A DNA stretch of 64,000 nucleotides from Branchiostoma belcheri (lineage: Eukaryota > Chordata > Leptocardii > Amphioxiformes > Branchiostomatidae), in contig NW_017803379.1 of assembly GCF_001625305.1 (NCBI RefSeq), positions 859,601-923,600 of the forward strand, read 5' to 3'. Of this stretch, positions 12,801 through 24,578 are shown piece by piece; position 1 is the stretch's first letter, and each line of letters opens with the position of its first letter. The notes beneath the pieces are model-generated. The model saw only the letters and a list, made by a program, of their open reading frames with translations. It ran no database searches and had not been told where the DNA came from. The position numbers and the translations under genes are program-made.

Positions 12801-13353
12801 ATACTTACCTTGAACAACGTAAGAGCAAATTACTTGCATACATGTAGATACCATTATCTGTTGTTATGACATCTGACGAATTTGACAAGATGTAGACAAG
12901 CACCTGTCAAAAACATCATGATTATCTATTTTTCTTGTTTTGCTATTCTAGGTGGAGGTGGACCTGTCCAATGTGGAACAACTGGAAGTTAAAGGCCAGC
13001 CTCAATGGTAATGTCATTCACGTGTGCATTTTACACATTTCTTTACTCCAACTTTACGATACAATGTATTCATGTAGGTTTTATATCATCTACTAGTATT
13101 TCAAGCTCATCATGGTTCATGCACACTTTACACAGTAAGAGAATTTCCATGAAAGTCTTTTCACATGATTAATATCTAACTTAATCTTCTCTTAATCTGA
13201 TGTTAGTCTAGAATAAAAGTTAACAAACAGGAGGGAGAGAGTATAAACATTATGGTTCTGTTGTTGTGTAGGTTTGATCTGAAGAGAGATGTTGGAGCAA
13301 GGCTGTCCAGGTATGCCTCCTTCATCAGCACAAGATCAGGAGCAGAACAATAA
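3892..13353 (+). CDS. Extended synaptotagmin (E-Syt2/3-like), complete
   Basis: ER membrane protein that tethers ER to plasma membrane and moves lipids. Exons: 3892-4194, 4491-4532, 4712-4846, 5055-5131, 5356-5422, 5883-5972, 6200-6255, 6415-6535, 6871-6973, 7171-7241, 7407-7492, 7659-7707, 7880-7969, 8383-8481, 9454-9525, 9670-9756, 10090-10236, 10434-10624, 11038-11142, 11967-12101, 12446-12563, 12952-13007, 13272-13353. All junctions are GT-AG and the sum is 2382 bases in frame (793 residues; human E-Syt2/3 are somewhat longer). Residues about 32-66 form the hydrophobic hairpin; the SMP lipid-transfer domain spans about 105-296 (starts VYFPDVEKAEWLNK). C2A (298-430) has acidic loops (KSDPYC, DEDPG). 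C2B (431-565) lacks the SDPY-type acidic loop. An acidic Ser/Pro linker (566-629) precedes C2C. Three C2 domains fit E-Syt2/3 rather than E-Syt1. The second exon starts VYFP, which fixes the first junction. Confidence 0.96.
4211..4322. repeat. Foldback element (inverted repeat, arms about 55 bp) in E-Syt intron 1
   Basis: The left arm begins TAGCCTGAGTGTCAGCC at 4211 and ends near GTTACCGGG at 4265. The right arm begins CCCGGTAGCGG and ends GGCTGACACTCAGGCTA at 4322. The arms differ at a few positions and there is almost no spacer, so the unit is a near-complete hairpin. It resembles short non-autonomous foldback elements. No clear target duplication is seen. Confidence 0.8.
8645..9291. mobile_element. 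Non-autonomous DNA transposon with TTAA target duplication (E-Syt intron 14)
   Basis: The element is bounded by TTAA on both sides (8641-8644 and 9292-9295). It has 17-bp terminal inverted repeats (left GGGGGCACACCCCAGTT, right complement CGGTGCACACCCCAGTT, two mismatches). The roughly 647-bp interior has no transposase frame. A TTAA duplication is typical of piggyBac-type elements; the terminal bases are not the classical piggyBac ones, so the superfamily stays open. Confidence 0.7.
10336..10350 (+). other. Possible alternative terminal exon of E-Syt (ends after C2B)
   Basis: A strong 3' splice site (TTTTACCTGCAG, ending 10335) precedes a short frame that reads DESW then stop, in the same phase as the end of exon 17 at 10236. 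Using it would give a protein of about 569 residues lacking the linker and C2C. The main model skips it and joins exon 17 to 10434. Transcript evidence would be needed to accept it. Confidence 0.3.
11303..11758. mobile_element. MITE with 29-bp perfect terminal inverted repeats and TAA duplication (E-Syt intron 19)
   Basis: The left end 11303-11331 begins GGCCACACCAAGTAAATTTT; the right end 11730-11758 is its exact reverse complement. TAA flanks both sides (ending 11302 and starting 11759). A 3-bp TWA duplication with a GGC-type terminus fits the PIF/Harbinger superfamily. There is no coding capacity. A second element starting with the same GGCCACACCAA lies at 49138-49505. Confidence 0.8.
12163..12372. 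repeat. Dispersed repeat copy A (starts AAGGGCCTTGTCACA), E-Syt intron 20
   Basis: This segment and 13431-13655 share a similar start (AAGGGCCTTGTCACA versus AAAGGCCCTGTCACA) and an internal block (CCTTGTTGATGGTTGGTTCTGTCAT versus CCTTGACGACGGTCAGTTCTGTCAT, given here in shortened alignment), followed by related GCTNNGCT and ATGTGACTGCA-like sequence. They look like diverged copies of one interspersed family. The exact ends are uncertain. Confidence 0.5.
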
Positions 13354-13430
13354 TGTCAACACCATGGATAAATCATGTAAACACCATCCTTACATGTTGC
13401 TAGAGACTGCTGGTGATACAGTAGACTAAA

Positions 13431-13655
13431 GGCCCTGTCACAACTGTCATATGATAGGCTGGTGGCAGCAAATAAATGGCATTCTTGTTACAGTAGGGGA
13501 GGTGATATACAAAATTCAGCTGTCTGCCACAGGAACGGTTGTCATATATCCTTGACGACGGTCAGTTCTGTCATAGCTTGGCTAGGAATGCTACCAAAGA
13601 AAACATGTGACTGCAGATTTAAGCTGATCAAGGCTAGCTATCAGGGACATACATA
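13431..13655. repeat. Dispersed repeat copy B, E-Syt 3' UTR
   Basis: Diverged relative of the segment at 12163-12372, in the same orientation, just after the E-Syt stop codon. It starts AAAGGCCCTGTCACA and contains AGTTCTGTCATAGCT. The boundaries are approximate. Confidence 0.5.
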
Positions 13656-14150
13656 ACTGACCCTTTGAGTGAAAGTTTGACAAGGCTATGACAATAGTAA
13701 TCGGGTTACCAAAATATAATCAATAGCACCTTGTAATAACCAGCTATGCAATATGTATTATTAGAAGAGACTATCAGGATAATTCTGTTGTGAAAGAATA
13801 AGAATCAGTGTTGCATTGCATATTGTACGCAGAAGCACTGGCTAAAGCATAACTGGTATACTGTATAAAAGTATGTGAATTTAGTGATAGATTTTAGACT
13901 TTTTAAAGCTACATTTGTAGAGAAATATTTTTCCGGAAGACAGTACCCTAATAGTGTCTTAAAAAACCCTGGTGGTATTTTAAGCTGTTAAGTGTTTTCT
14001 GTAAAATGCCATGGCAAATTCTTTTCACACTACTACATGTTTAACATAATGGTGAATAGAAGCAGGCATGTTGCTTTAACAATGTGCAATATGTAAGTTC
14101 AGTGCTTGCTTATATATAATGTGCCTTAAAACTAAAATCACTTTATCAAA

Positions 14151-14231
14151 GAGCAGACAAGATTAATTAAGCAATAGAAGTACACTGTAGTCTACAGTGT
14201 ACTTCTATTGCTTAATTAATCTTGTCTGCTC
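14151..14231. repeat. Perfect palindrome, two 40-bp arms with a 1-bp centre
   Basis: Positions 14151-14190 (starting GAGCAGACAAGATTAATTAA) and 14192-14231 are exact reverse complements, with a single T at 14191. It lies in the probable 3' UTR of the E-Syt gene, 15 bases before an AATAAA signal, so the transcript could fold into a 40-bp perfect RNA duplex. A perfect palindrome of this length is either very recent or an assembly or replication artefact. Confidence 0.95.
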
Positions 14232-14245
14232 ACTGTAGTGACATT

Positions 14246-14251
14246 AATAAA
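14246..14251 (+). terminator. Candidate poly(A) signal of E-Syt (second at 14401-14406)
   Basis: AATAAA follows the E-Syt coding end by about 0.9 kb. Another AATAAA at 14401 is followed by AT-rich sequence. Which one is used cannot be told from the sequence. Confidence 0.5.
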
Positions 14252-14406
14252 CTTCATGAATGAAAGAAAATGAAGCAATACCACGACAATTTTTAAAGAG
14301 CTCAACGAGATTGAACGATGGATGTGAAATATTTTGTTTTGTTTTTGTGTAAATTTGTACCAGGAGCAACCTACAATGGAATTGTGAGCTGTTATGTAAA
14401 AATAAA

Positions 14407-17400
14407 ATAGTAATTAAAAAGTAATGTCACAGTTTTGCAATTTGCTATGTTATCACAGACACTAACATTGGCCATTTTTTTGTCTTTGCTAAGAATATAA
14501 GTTATCATAACCACTGTTGACAGGTCTGTCCTTTTCAAAGCAATCATTTTAAATCAAACCCAGCAGACAGAGCAGATAAAAACATTGCTTTGGACCTTTT
14601 TCTTTGGCGGATGGTTGATGCGAAAACAATTCAGCACCAAGGACAGCATACATCAACTTGCTTTACAAGACAAAGAAGATAAACTATGAGGTTTATATGT
14701 GACCTCACAGCTGCCTTGCTGCTTGATTGAACCTGGAAGAGTCAGACACATAAAAATTTGCATATGGCCATGTACAATGTCATGATTATGTGACTGTTAT
14801 TACATATAATATACAGATCCATATATACATTGCAACTTCCAGATTTAACCATATAGAACAACAGATATTAAAATAAATAACAGCCACAAAACGCCTGTAG
14901 ATGGCATATTGATGTAATATTAAAAACCACGTGATTGCATGTGTTTGCACATAGGAGTCTAAAAAATAAGACAGATCACCCTACTCCTCTGGTTAAGTGT
15001 GTTCTTGTTAAAGACCACCCCTCCCATGTTATACATGGTATAGCCCTGTCTACATTCATTTCTCTCCAAATGTAATTATAGCGCATGAAGTCATGGGGTA
15101 GAGCAGGATTGCCCATCTATTTTCATCTATGAGTACACTGATGGAGTAAGGAGTATCGGTAAGAAAATAACAAGTAGGGGATCAACCACTGCATTCAAAT
15201 GGGATCAGGCAGTAGTCTAGTTTTCTACAAAATAATACATTTTTCATGCAAAACCAGAAAAAAATGGACAGAATTACAGTTGGCTGTCAGTGTCTTAAAC
15301 TAACAGGATCAGTGCAAGCAACTAACATTTAAGAATATCATGGTCATACCAATATCTATCAGAGAGTTGCCTTGTATTAAAATCAATCAAGTATACATTA
15401 TTCCTTTTTTACGGTTAAAGTTCAAAATGATCCATGAATGAAAGTGGAGTGATTCTCTGTGTACAGGTGAGAGTGTATTTAGTATTTCCTTGTGTTTAGC
15501 ATTAAGAGGAGGTACTAATACCACAAACAAACCACAGTGACTATATATCCTCACCACAGCATATCTTGCTAAGAAGCACCATATTTAGACATGGCAGGTG
15601 CGATTCTATCAGCAAGTCCAGAATGTGTGCCTGGACTGAAATATTTGAGCTTGAGCCTGGATGCTTGCCTGTAGGGTTTACCAGATCAAATGTCCCACCA
15701 CTGGGGACTGGAATATATGCATATGTAATGAGAACGTGTAGACTATTACAACATCTGTTCCGCCTGGCTGGAGCCCCACCAGAATACAATACAGCTGAGT
15801 CCGGAGGTCCAGAAAATCACTGAGCCCCCGTTTTCATATTCATGCGGTTGCCAATCATGGTCCCAATTTTTAATAAAGATATTTTAACAAAATTGACAAG
15901 TACGTGTGAGAATTATCACTTTTCTTATCATTCAGCAAGAAAATAAAATGGGTCAAAGTGGTGATTCGAATAATTTGAGTGACAGAATTTTCCATCAATT
16001 CAAATTTTCTCTGGATTTAAGGATCTACGAAATCAAATAAAACTGCTCTATGTGAGTCAATGGTAATTTTATGGTGGAGATGCCATCTTCTCCCCACCCC
16101 AACAGAGACACCACAGCATTAGTGATTCCCCCCAGGAGGGGAAGTCTGGAGATAAGAGCAGCATTTTGGATGGCTTCCAGAGCCTTGCCAGTCATGGGGT
16201 AGAGCCTGATTAATTTGCATGGTCAGGTGACCAGGTCTGACCTCAACAGAGATCTAGGGTAGGCGTTGGCGGAGGGCTGTCACACATACTGGGGGAGGTA
16301 CATGCTCAACATCTCAGGAAGATGACCGACGTTCTCATAAGGTAAATCACACCATTTAACCCTCTCCTACCTAATCTTTGCTAAGGGATATATGGCTGCC
16401 GTGTAATTCTACACTACACGTATCACACGTTGGGATGTATGGCACAGCAGCTTTAAATGTAAATGATAGTGCGGGGATGATGGCAGCCCCCGTACCCACG
16501 TTATCTACTGCTGTGGACTGATACATGTTGCAGCCTTGAATCTTAATTCACAATTTTTTCCCCCTCTTTATTCATCATTATCTGAGTATAACATTATGAT
16601 AACATAACTTCTGTGAAATAATCAATCAAGCTATATATATATGATATCTGTGAGATGAATATATTCAGCAGCATGTCTAATTTGCAGCTGCATCTTTGAT
16701 ACATTTTCTCATACAGTTGAATGACATGAATCGGTGTAATAATGTCCTTCCTTTGAAACAGGAAAAGCCTTAGGTTTAAAGGGAAATAGGATGGGAAGGG
16801 GGAGGGGAGAGATATCACTTGTCTGTTTTGCAACATGATACATGGGCCCTTATATGCAGCAGCCTTCAATGTGGAATTTGAGAAACAACATGTTGTTCAT
16901 TACAGGCTGTATGCAAACAAACACATCTTTACGGCACAGTGGGGAGGGGGGCACATTATGCCAGACAATATATAATACATTGTGTCTGCATCGCATTAAT
17001 TTTGCAGAAAGGTCAATTAGTGGAAGTGAAATATGCAAAATGCAAGCTAAGCAAATTGCTGTCTGCCACGAGCTAGTCTGTCTATATAGAATTTTAGATC
17101 TTTACAATTTGCAGGATAAACACTCTAAAGATTATCATTACTGCATACGTTTGTCCATGTATGTAGCATATAAAATGGTTATATTACAGTCACTACGGTG
17201 TCTATATCCAGCGTGGTGTTGCTGCCCAATTTTACCCTTTCAGTATAGGCCATTAGGGTCAGCAGTATGTCTCTGCTAATCCAGTCAGGCCCCCATTGAT
17301 CAAGAATATTAAACATGAGGTCATTCTTTTGTGTTATGAATTATTCATATTCATCACCCCCAAAAAATTGCAACTTATAACGGCACGAGGACATAATTAC

Positions 17401-20400
17401 AGTAGTCACTAATTTTGCATATACATATTGTATGTCTCTCTCAAAGGATATGAAGGGTCACTGTATTAAAACCCTAGTCCTGCGGTGCCTAACAATTGTT
17501 GGGTTGCACATACAGTACCATCCATACAGCACCCTATATAGGTACAATTTGGCGGTTATTTCTCGTGCAACACATCACACCACAGCGAATTTCAAATGAT
17601 GAGCAAAAAAAGTCATGGGCAAAGTCAAGGGTCTATGACCTGATTAAGACATGAACTTCTTGAAAAATATTGTGCAAAAAATGGCAGCAGGCCAAGGGTT
17701 AATAACTTTGTTTCCTATTGCCATAGTTGATTGCTATACCTCAATTGTCTAAAAGTGTATCTTAACAGGTGTTTGATTTTGTCCCATTGTACAGAATTGT
17801 TTGCCTTCCCAATACCCTACACATTACCTTGTAATAGCATCAATTTCAGGTGCAAAATATCTCATATTACATTACTATGCTACATGTACAAGTCTACCTT
17901 AATTCAATTCTTGAACCTAGAATAAACAAAACGAATTGTAGTTTTTGCATACAGAATTTACAATGGTGGCAAATTATTCAAAATCTATATTGATCCAAAT
18001 CTAATTTCTAGTGTTCTTTAAAAATTGCAGCGTCCAGTAAACAGTTGAAACATTTGGAGACAGATGGTTCTATAATACCATTCAGGTCAGAGTCCAAGTC
18101 TTTTGTGTCTCCCTGCTTGTTGAAGAACAAAACATTCCAACGTTTGAATTATAGCTCAGTCCACAATGTGTTATGCTTGGCCCCATGAGTCTTGACCCTA
18201 CCATCTGTACTAACCTACCCTTCAACTGTATGTGTGCTTAGAGTAGCTATGCATGTCTGGCACAATTCAGAGCAGCCTATACATAGTGCATTAGCATTGT
18301 TATCTGTTCTCCACCAGGAAACCCAAAGAAAAGCCACTCTAACTCCATGTCAATAATATTTTCATATCAATGTTTAACTTCACAATACCCTCCAAGACTG
18401 TTTGTAGTGAACCCTGCATAGACCTCCCAGGGGTTCGGGTTGGGTGAACATGAATTTCATGGTGGTTTCAACTGGTTTGTTGAGTTTACAAAATACAAAG
18501 AGACTGTAGCTAAGCTAAAAATAAACTTGTTTTGACACTTTTCAAGTCTCTCCTGAAACCTGTATATCTGTTTGGTTTGACATCAGTTTCATCACATTAG
18601 AAGGTATGGAAAAACAATTTTCTTGTGACACAATCTAGAGAAAATTTATCTAGTAAGTAGTAACTCATCAGCCACACATACTTTCAGTCCCTGACACAGG
18701 TAAAAACAGTAAATTTTCTCTATAGGTTGTATACATAAAAATTATTTTCCTATGGTTAGTCATTGAATTCTGCACCATATATCCAACAACATTTATCAGA
18801 AATGCCCTCCCTCCCTCCCTGCTCACTCAAATACGTCATAACCACAAATTACCTTTTGTTACAACAAGTGTGTCATTCAATGATTCAGCCAGGTGGTGAC
18901 AAATCCCATAACCCTGAACAGTAAACCCCACACAAGTCAGACCACATGAGTCCGCTGTGTGACATTACATGTTCAAAGGTGACTCAGGTTCACTGCAGCT
19001 ATAAACTGACAGTTACTTACAGCCAGATGTCTGGTTTGAGGAAGGTAGGTACTATAGAATATGCAACTACAACTGTATCTAAATTTCTCAGACACAATTA
19101 CTGTCCTCCTGTAGTAGTACTAGTAGCTCTTTTGACCACCTGCTATGACTGTGTAGTGTACTTTTGTATGATTACAGTAATATTGAGTAATTTTCTACAA
19201 TTACATTCTTTTGAAATGACGCACAAATACTGTAGTTGCAAATACAAATAGTGCAGGACCTGGTGGACAATAATAGGCAAAGTCTGCATTTTGCCATTTT
19301 CATTCTGTGCAAGTAAGGGATTGCAACAAAAGATGAGAGATATTTTATGCAGATTTGGTCAATATAGTAAGGAATTAAACATTTAAGTTAGGCGTTTCTT
19401 GATCCTGACCCCATACAGACCTAGGTTCCTGAGAGACCTAGCCTGGCAAGAATCCACCAAGTAGTTTTCCTTCCTTCCCTTTCAAGTCAGGTCTTCTCCT
19501 CAAGGCTTTGCCAGCTGTTTCTTTGATTCTCCTTAGAAACCGGGAAGGAATTAGGGGTCAATCATTCTTCACCTTTGCAGAGGGGCCAATCACTTGTTTC
19601 CTTTGAAAAGGGGGAATTAGGGGTCAACCATTTGTAACTACATGCATGCATACATATAGGGCAGACGCATTGTACAGAGCTAAGATCTTTTTCAGCTGAA
19701 TTTTGTCAAAAATGATCTAAATATTCTTCACAAAGCTTAGAAAAAAGCCACTTGGGTACTAAATCTCTGCCAGCCTTCTTTATAATTTTATATCCCCTGC
19801 AATTACGTCCCACCCTGTTGGCAGATCAAATGCCCCCCCCTCCCATCCCATTCATGACAGGCAGTCTCGTGATCCATGCCTGTCTGTCATCAGCCTCCTG
19901 GGACTGAACAAATTTTACACCTGGCTGATGGATGCCTCTGTTTTCCTTCATCACCCAAATTCTAAATTAGATTCTTATTTGCATGACGTCAATCAATCGT
20001 GATGGACAGTCCCCTGAATTGCGATCTGGGTGTAGATCATCAGTTCCTGATCTGTTTGACGGAACAAACGAGGTCAATCAATCGTCAGCAGTGATTGGTC
20101 AGGCGTTTTATGTGCAAGAACAGATGTAAGCTATGACGATGTCTATGATAGTGCACATTGGGTGCAATATATCTCTTGGCTCAAAATTTCATCGTACCTA
20201 CACAGTGCAGGTAACATTCAAAATTACCTGTTTGGCTGTGCCACTCATTTTCTTTCCTTTTGAGGCAATCAAAAACAATGTTTTCCTGGGAACATTTTTG
20301 ATCTAAAGTCTATTGTACAAGAGGATTTACAATGTACCTGTTTATTACTGCAATTTGTGTAAGCCCCTTGTACAATTGGACCAGTGTACTAGTAGGTTAG

Positions 20401-21972
20401 TTACAGATAGACATAAAATACTAGTACCTGGCGTGAGTGCAGGCACAAAAGTACCTGTCGTGCATAATAGGCATGTGGTATTTTGAGCACTATATCTTAT
20501 AACACAAATAATTAATACTGTGCTTCCTTTGGTACATCTTTCTTAGCCAGAATTGAATAATTCAGTATGATAGATTAATCCCAAAAGAGATCATTATCAA
20601 ATCAGAGTCAACTGTATTGAGAATTTAAATCAAAGCTGCAACATTACTTTTGATATAGGACAAATTACAGATAAAAGATTTCACCAGAGATTTGTGCAGC
20701 CAGACAATCAAATGTAGCATGATGATTATAGTCTCATGCAAATTATTTCATTGATGAAGAATATGCTGACAATTAAACTGATCTCATGATTCGTTTGGTC
20801 CTGAGTACAGTCTTGGGTATGTGAACAAGTTACTCCCATATTTGATGAGATCCACACTTTAAGTACTGGCATGTCAAAGTACCCACCACACTCTTTGATA
20901 ACAGTAGGAGTATGCTGTGGTTGCTCTGGTGTATGATGGACAAGACCCGATTCAGTTCCCAAATCACATGCTCAGCCCATATACTATATGTACGTTAAGC
21001 CTAATTATTGGCTTATTGGCCAGACCTAGCTGCATTGCAGCTGGAATCAATAGAATACAGTACAAGCTGTAGACCTACAGTAATCTGAAGTTGGTCCTGA
21101 AATTTACTAGAATACAGTGATAAGTCATGTGATCTCTGCAGCCAATCGGATGCAATCACTATCTTGTGATTTTACATGACATGTGAACATCATGCTCATG
21201 AAAGCTTTAGAATGGAATCATGAGGAATAGAAGAATTGTGATTTTAGCAGGTCATCGTGATTTCTTTCAGAATAAGACATAAGTCTGATTTAAGTCCTCA
21301 TACATAAGTTCCTTAATCAAAAACAATTTTACAGTACATATTATATTGCATAACATGGTGTAACAGGATACAATTAACTATAATATAACATTATATTGAC
21401 CTGAATGGCATCTGCATGTGTATCCCGAAGGGCTGTCTGCAGAATGTTTTGCACATTTCTGGCAATCCAATGGCATGATGGCTAAGAGAACCTGGTACAA
21501 GTACATTTGACCAACATAAACCCCTTTGACACATTCCTGCTTAAATGTTTCTTGAATACTGGACATGGAGAAAGAAAGTTTTGCAGGTACTTTTCATACT
21601 CTCAGTGAGTGTTCTTGGTCTTACACACTGTTAACAAACAGGATTGACTGTAAGGCTGCTGTAATGTATGACATAACTGACAAATTCCAATCATTTCTGT
21701 CAATACACTGTTGGTTTCAACCCTTAAAATACATCACATATATTACACTGTGCCTTAAAATGTTTGTAATGAAACTTGAGTGATGACCCAAAGCCTTGAA
21801 AAACAATTTGCTAATCAATGAAAAATAGGGGAGTACCTTGTTAGGATAAGGCAATAGTGTGATTCCAAGCTGATTGTTGTCAAATTGTAATTTATGGAAA
21901 TGTGTACCCATCAAACATGACATGCACTGTACGTGATTTTGACAATAAATGGAATATTGTTATTTTTTACAG
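14407..21972. other. Long non-coding stretch between E-Syt and TRIM2/3
   Basis: No exon could be supported in either strand over about 7.5 kb. Frames such as 15566-15823 and 16842-17279 show no protein similarity or splice logic. Simple-sequence pieces occur (CCCTCCCTCCCTGC near 18808). The stretch probably contains the promoter and 5' UTR exons of the TRIM gene, because its start-codon exon begins at a 3' splice site at 21972. Confidence 0.45.
19984..20085. promoter_or_regulatory. Candidate regulatory module: CRE plus paired PBX/HOX-type sites
   Basis: The perfect CRE palindrome TGACGTCA (19984-19991) overlaps the first of two identical 13-mers GTCAATCAATCGT (19988-20000 and 20073-20085). 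On the other strand these read ACGATTGATTGAC, which contains the TGATTGAT core bound by PBX/HOX dimers. The module sits about 2 kb upstream of the TRIM coding exon. Motif matches alone are weak evidence. Confidence 0.25.
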
Positions 21973-22128
21973 GATGGAAGTTCGACTATACATCTGATGT
22001 GCCTCCCAGTGCAGACTGACCTGGAGTGACAAATTAGAAACTAAGTGCTTGTAAGCATTCTTGTGCATTCTGGAGCAGAGGTGTGGACCACCCTGACCAA
22101 GACTTCCACACCGACATCGAGTTTTACA

Positions 22129-24578
22129 ATGGCCAGCAACATCCCTGTAGTCAAGCAGATCGACAAGCAGTTTCTGATCTGCGGAATTTGTCTGGAGCGT
22201 TATAAAACTCCCAAGGTCCTCCCCTGCCTTCACACCTTCTGTGAATGCTGCTTACAAACTTACATTCCGCAAGAGAGCCTTTCCCTGTCCTGCCCAGTCT
22301 GTCGCCAGACGTCAATCCTCCCGGAAGAGGGAGTGACGGCTCTTCAGAATAACTTCTTCATCACCGGTTTAATGGAGGTGTTGGAGCGGCCAGAGGAGGA
22401 CTCGGAAGATCCGCCGGAAGCCATGAAACCTCAGCCGCTGTCGTGCCCCAGTCACGAGGGGCAGGACCTGGAGTACTACTGCCAGTCCTGCGAAACGGCT
22501 GTGTGCCAGAACTGCACGGCCGTCGAGCACAACGAACACACCACCGTGCAGCTGAAGGACGTGGTGCAGGACCACAAGGCGGCCCTGCAACAGCGCCTAG
22601 AGATAGCCAAGTCCCAGCTCCCCAGCATAGCAGAGGCCATCAAGAATATCACAGAGATCAGCCAACATCTTGCCGCAAAGAAAAGTGATGCAGAGATCGA
22701 AATCACCAGCGCATTTGCGGAGCTGGAGAAGGCCGTTGGCCAAAGGAAAACTGCCCTGTTCTCTGAGTTAGAGGCGATATACAGTGCTAAGAACCAGGTT
22801 CTGCATGACCAGAAAGAGGCTCTGAACTCGGCGCTAGCGAACATCAGTAGCAGCTGTGAGTTTACAGAACAGGCCCTCAGTCACGGGAACGAGACAGAAG
22901 TCCTGTTGATCAAGAAACAGATGAGCGACAGGCTCACAGAACTCGCGTCCATTAAGTACCCTTTGAAACCAGAACAGAATGATTTCGTACTGTTCCAAGC
23001 AGAGTTGGACAATATCAAACGGTCCATTGCAAATCTGGGCTGTATACTGACCAACCATTCAGTCGGACACGAGACCGTGGCAAGCGGGGAAGGGCTCAGG
23101 CAAGGGGTGATCGGTCGACAAATGTCGGTTACGATTACGACCAAGGATCGTCTCGGCAGCTTGATCAAGACTGGACATGCGGACATTTCAGTGGAGATAG
23201 CCAGTCCAGAGGGCAGCGTGATAGACGGCGAGGTAGCTGACAACAAGAACGGGACGTACGAACTGACGTACCTACCTCAGAAGGAAGGCAAGTACAGCAT
23301 GGCCCTTAGACTATTCGGTGAACACGTTAGAGGCAGCCCTTTTGATCTCAAAGTCATACCTGAGTCTCAACTTCCCGACCAGTCTGTCAAAACAAAATCA
23401 TCAAGACTGGTACAGTGCGACAGAAAGCCTACAAGCGCCCAGCTAGCAGTAGGTCTAAAGGATCGCGTCCAAGAAGCAACCCAATCGAGGACGATCTGGT
23501 AATGCGAGTTGGGGTTAAAGGTCGGAACAAGGGCGAGTTCACCAATCCACAAGGGGTGGCCACGTGTCCAGGAAAGATCATAGTCGCGGACAGCAACAAC
23601 CAGGTCATCCAAGTGTTCAGCAACATGGGAGACTTCAAGCTGAAGTTTGGTGCTCGAGGCCGCAACCCTGGGCAGCTCCAAAGGCCGACAGGGGTCACAG
23701 TATCGCACAACGGGAATTACATCGTGGCCGACTACGACAACAAGTGGGTCAGCGTGTTCGGACCCGACGGGAAGTTCATCAACAAGTTCGGCTCAGGAAA
23801 ACTCCTACGGCCCCAAGGGGGTGGACGGTGGACAAGAACGGGCACATCATCGTCGTAGACAACAAGGCCAGCTGCGTCTTCATCTTCCAGTCCAATGGAA
23901 AGTTTCTGCAGAAGTTCGGTTCACGAGGAAACGACGACAAGCAGTTCGCTGGGCCGCACTTCGTCGCTGTGAGTCCAGCAAACAACATTGTGGTGTCGGA
24001 CTTCCATAACCATTGCGTCAAGGTGTTTGATCCAAACGGGACTTTCCTGTACCGTTTCGGATCAAACGGAGAGGGCAATGGACAGTTCAATGCTCCGACA
24101 GGTGTTGCAGTCGACTCATCAGGTAACATCATCGTTGCAGACTGGGGAAACAGCAGGATACAGGTGAGGGCATAGCTTTTTCAAAGGTCAAGGAAAAAGG
24201 AACATGCATGTGGAGAACAGAATAAAAGGATTGGATATGTTTGGATTTGAAGGCAAAATAATAGGCATGATAGTAGTTAAAAAAGAACTGGAAACAATAA
24301 AATTAAATGCAAGCTTAAGAGGGCAAAAAGGCCATTAACTCTAACTTGATTTTCTTTGTTTGCAGCAGTTTTGGTGCACATCATTATATTTTCATGTTAC
24401 ACCTGTGGTCTGTCACCCTCTCCAGGTATTTGACTGTACCGGATCGTTCCTGTCCTATGTGAACACCATGGCAGATCCACTGTACGGACCACAGGGGCTG
24501 TGCCTCACCGCCGACGGCTACGTGGCAGTGGCCGACTCAGGAAACCACTGCTTCAAGATATACAAGTACCTACAGTAA
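22129..24578 (+). CDS. TRIM2/TRIM3-like RING-B-box-filamin-NHL E3 ligase, with frame breaks
   Basis: Neuronal-type E3 ubiquitin ligase in the cytoplasm. Coding exons are 22129-24163 and 24426-24578; the exon begins at a splice site at 21973. The chosen start gives MASN, as in the family; an upstream in-frame Met at 22045 is less likely. RING C3HC4 (C18, C21, C33, H35, C38, C41, C55, C58), B-box2 ([13 protein letters not shown]), coiled coil about 155-290, filamin-type Ig near 315-415 (ends [10 protein letters not shown]) and six NHL repeats ending YKYLQ. The frame breaks twice: near 23395-23410 (one base short) and near 23815-23835 (net two extra bases, in the runs GGGGG and CGGTGG). Protein similarity continues unbroken across both in new frames. 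Allowing for these, the length is about 728 residues, close to vertebrate TRIM2/3 (744). Sequence error is more likely than a pseudogene, but either is possible. Confidence 0.93.

Noticed and set aside
16842..17279. 145-codon plus-strand frame in the long non-coding stretch
   Set aside because: Low-complexity-like composition, no similarity, no splice context.
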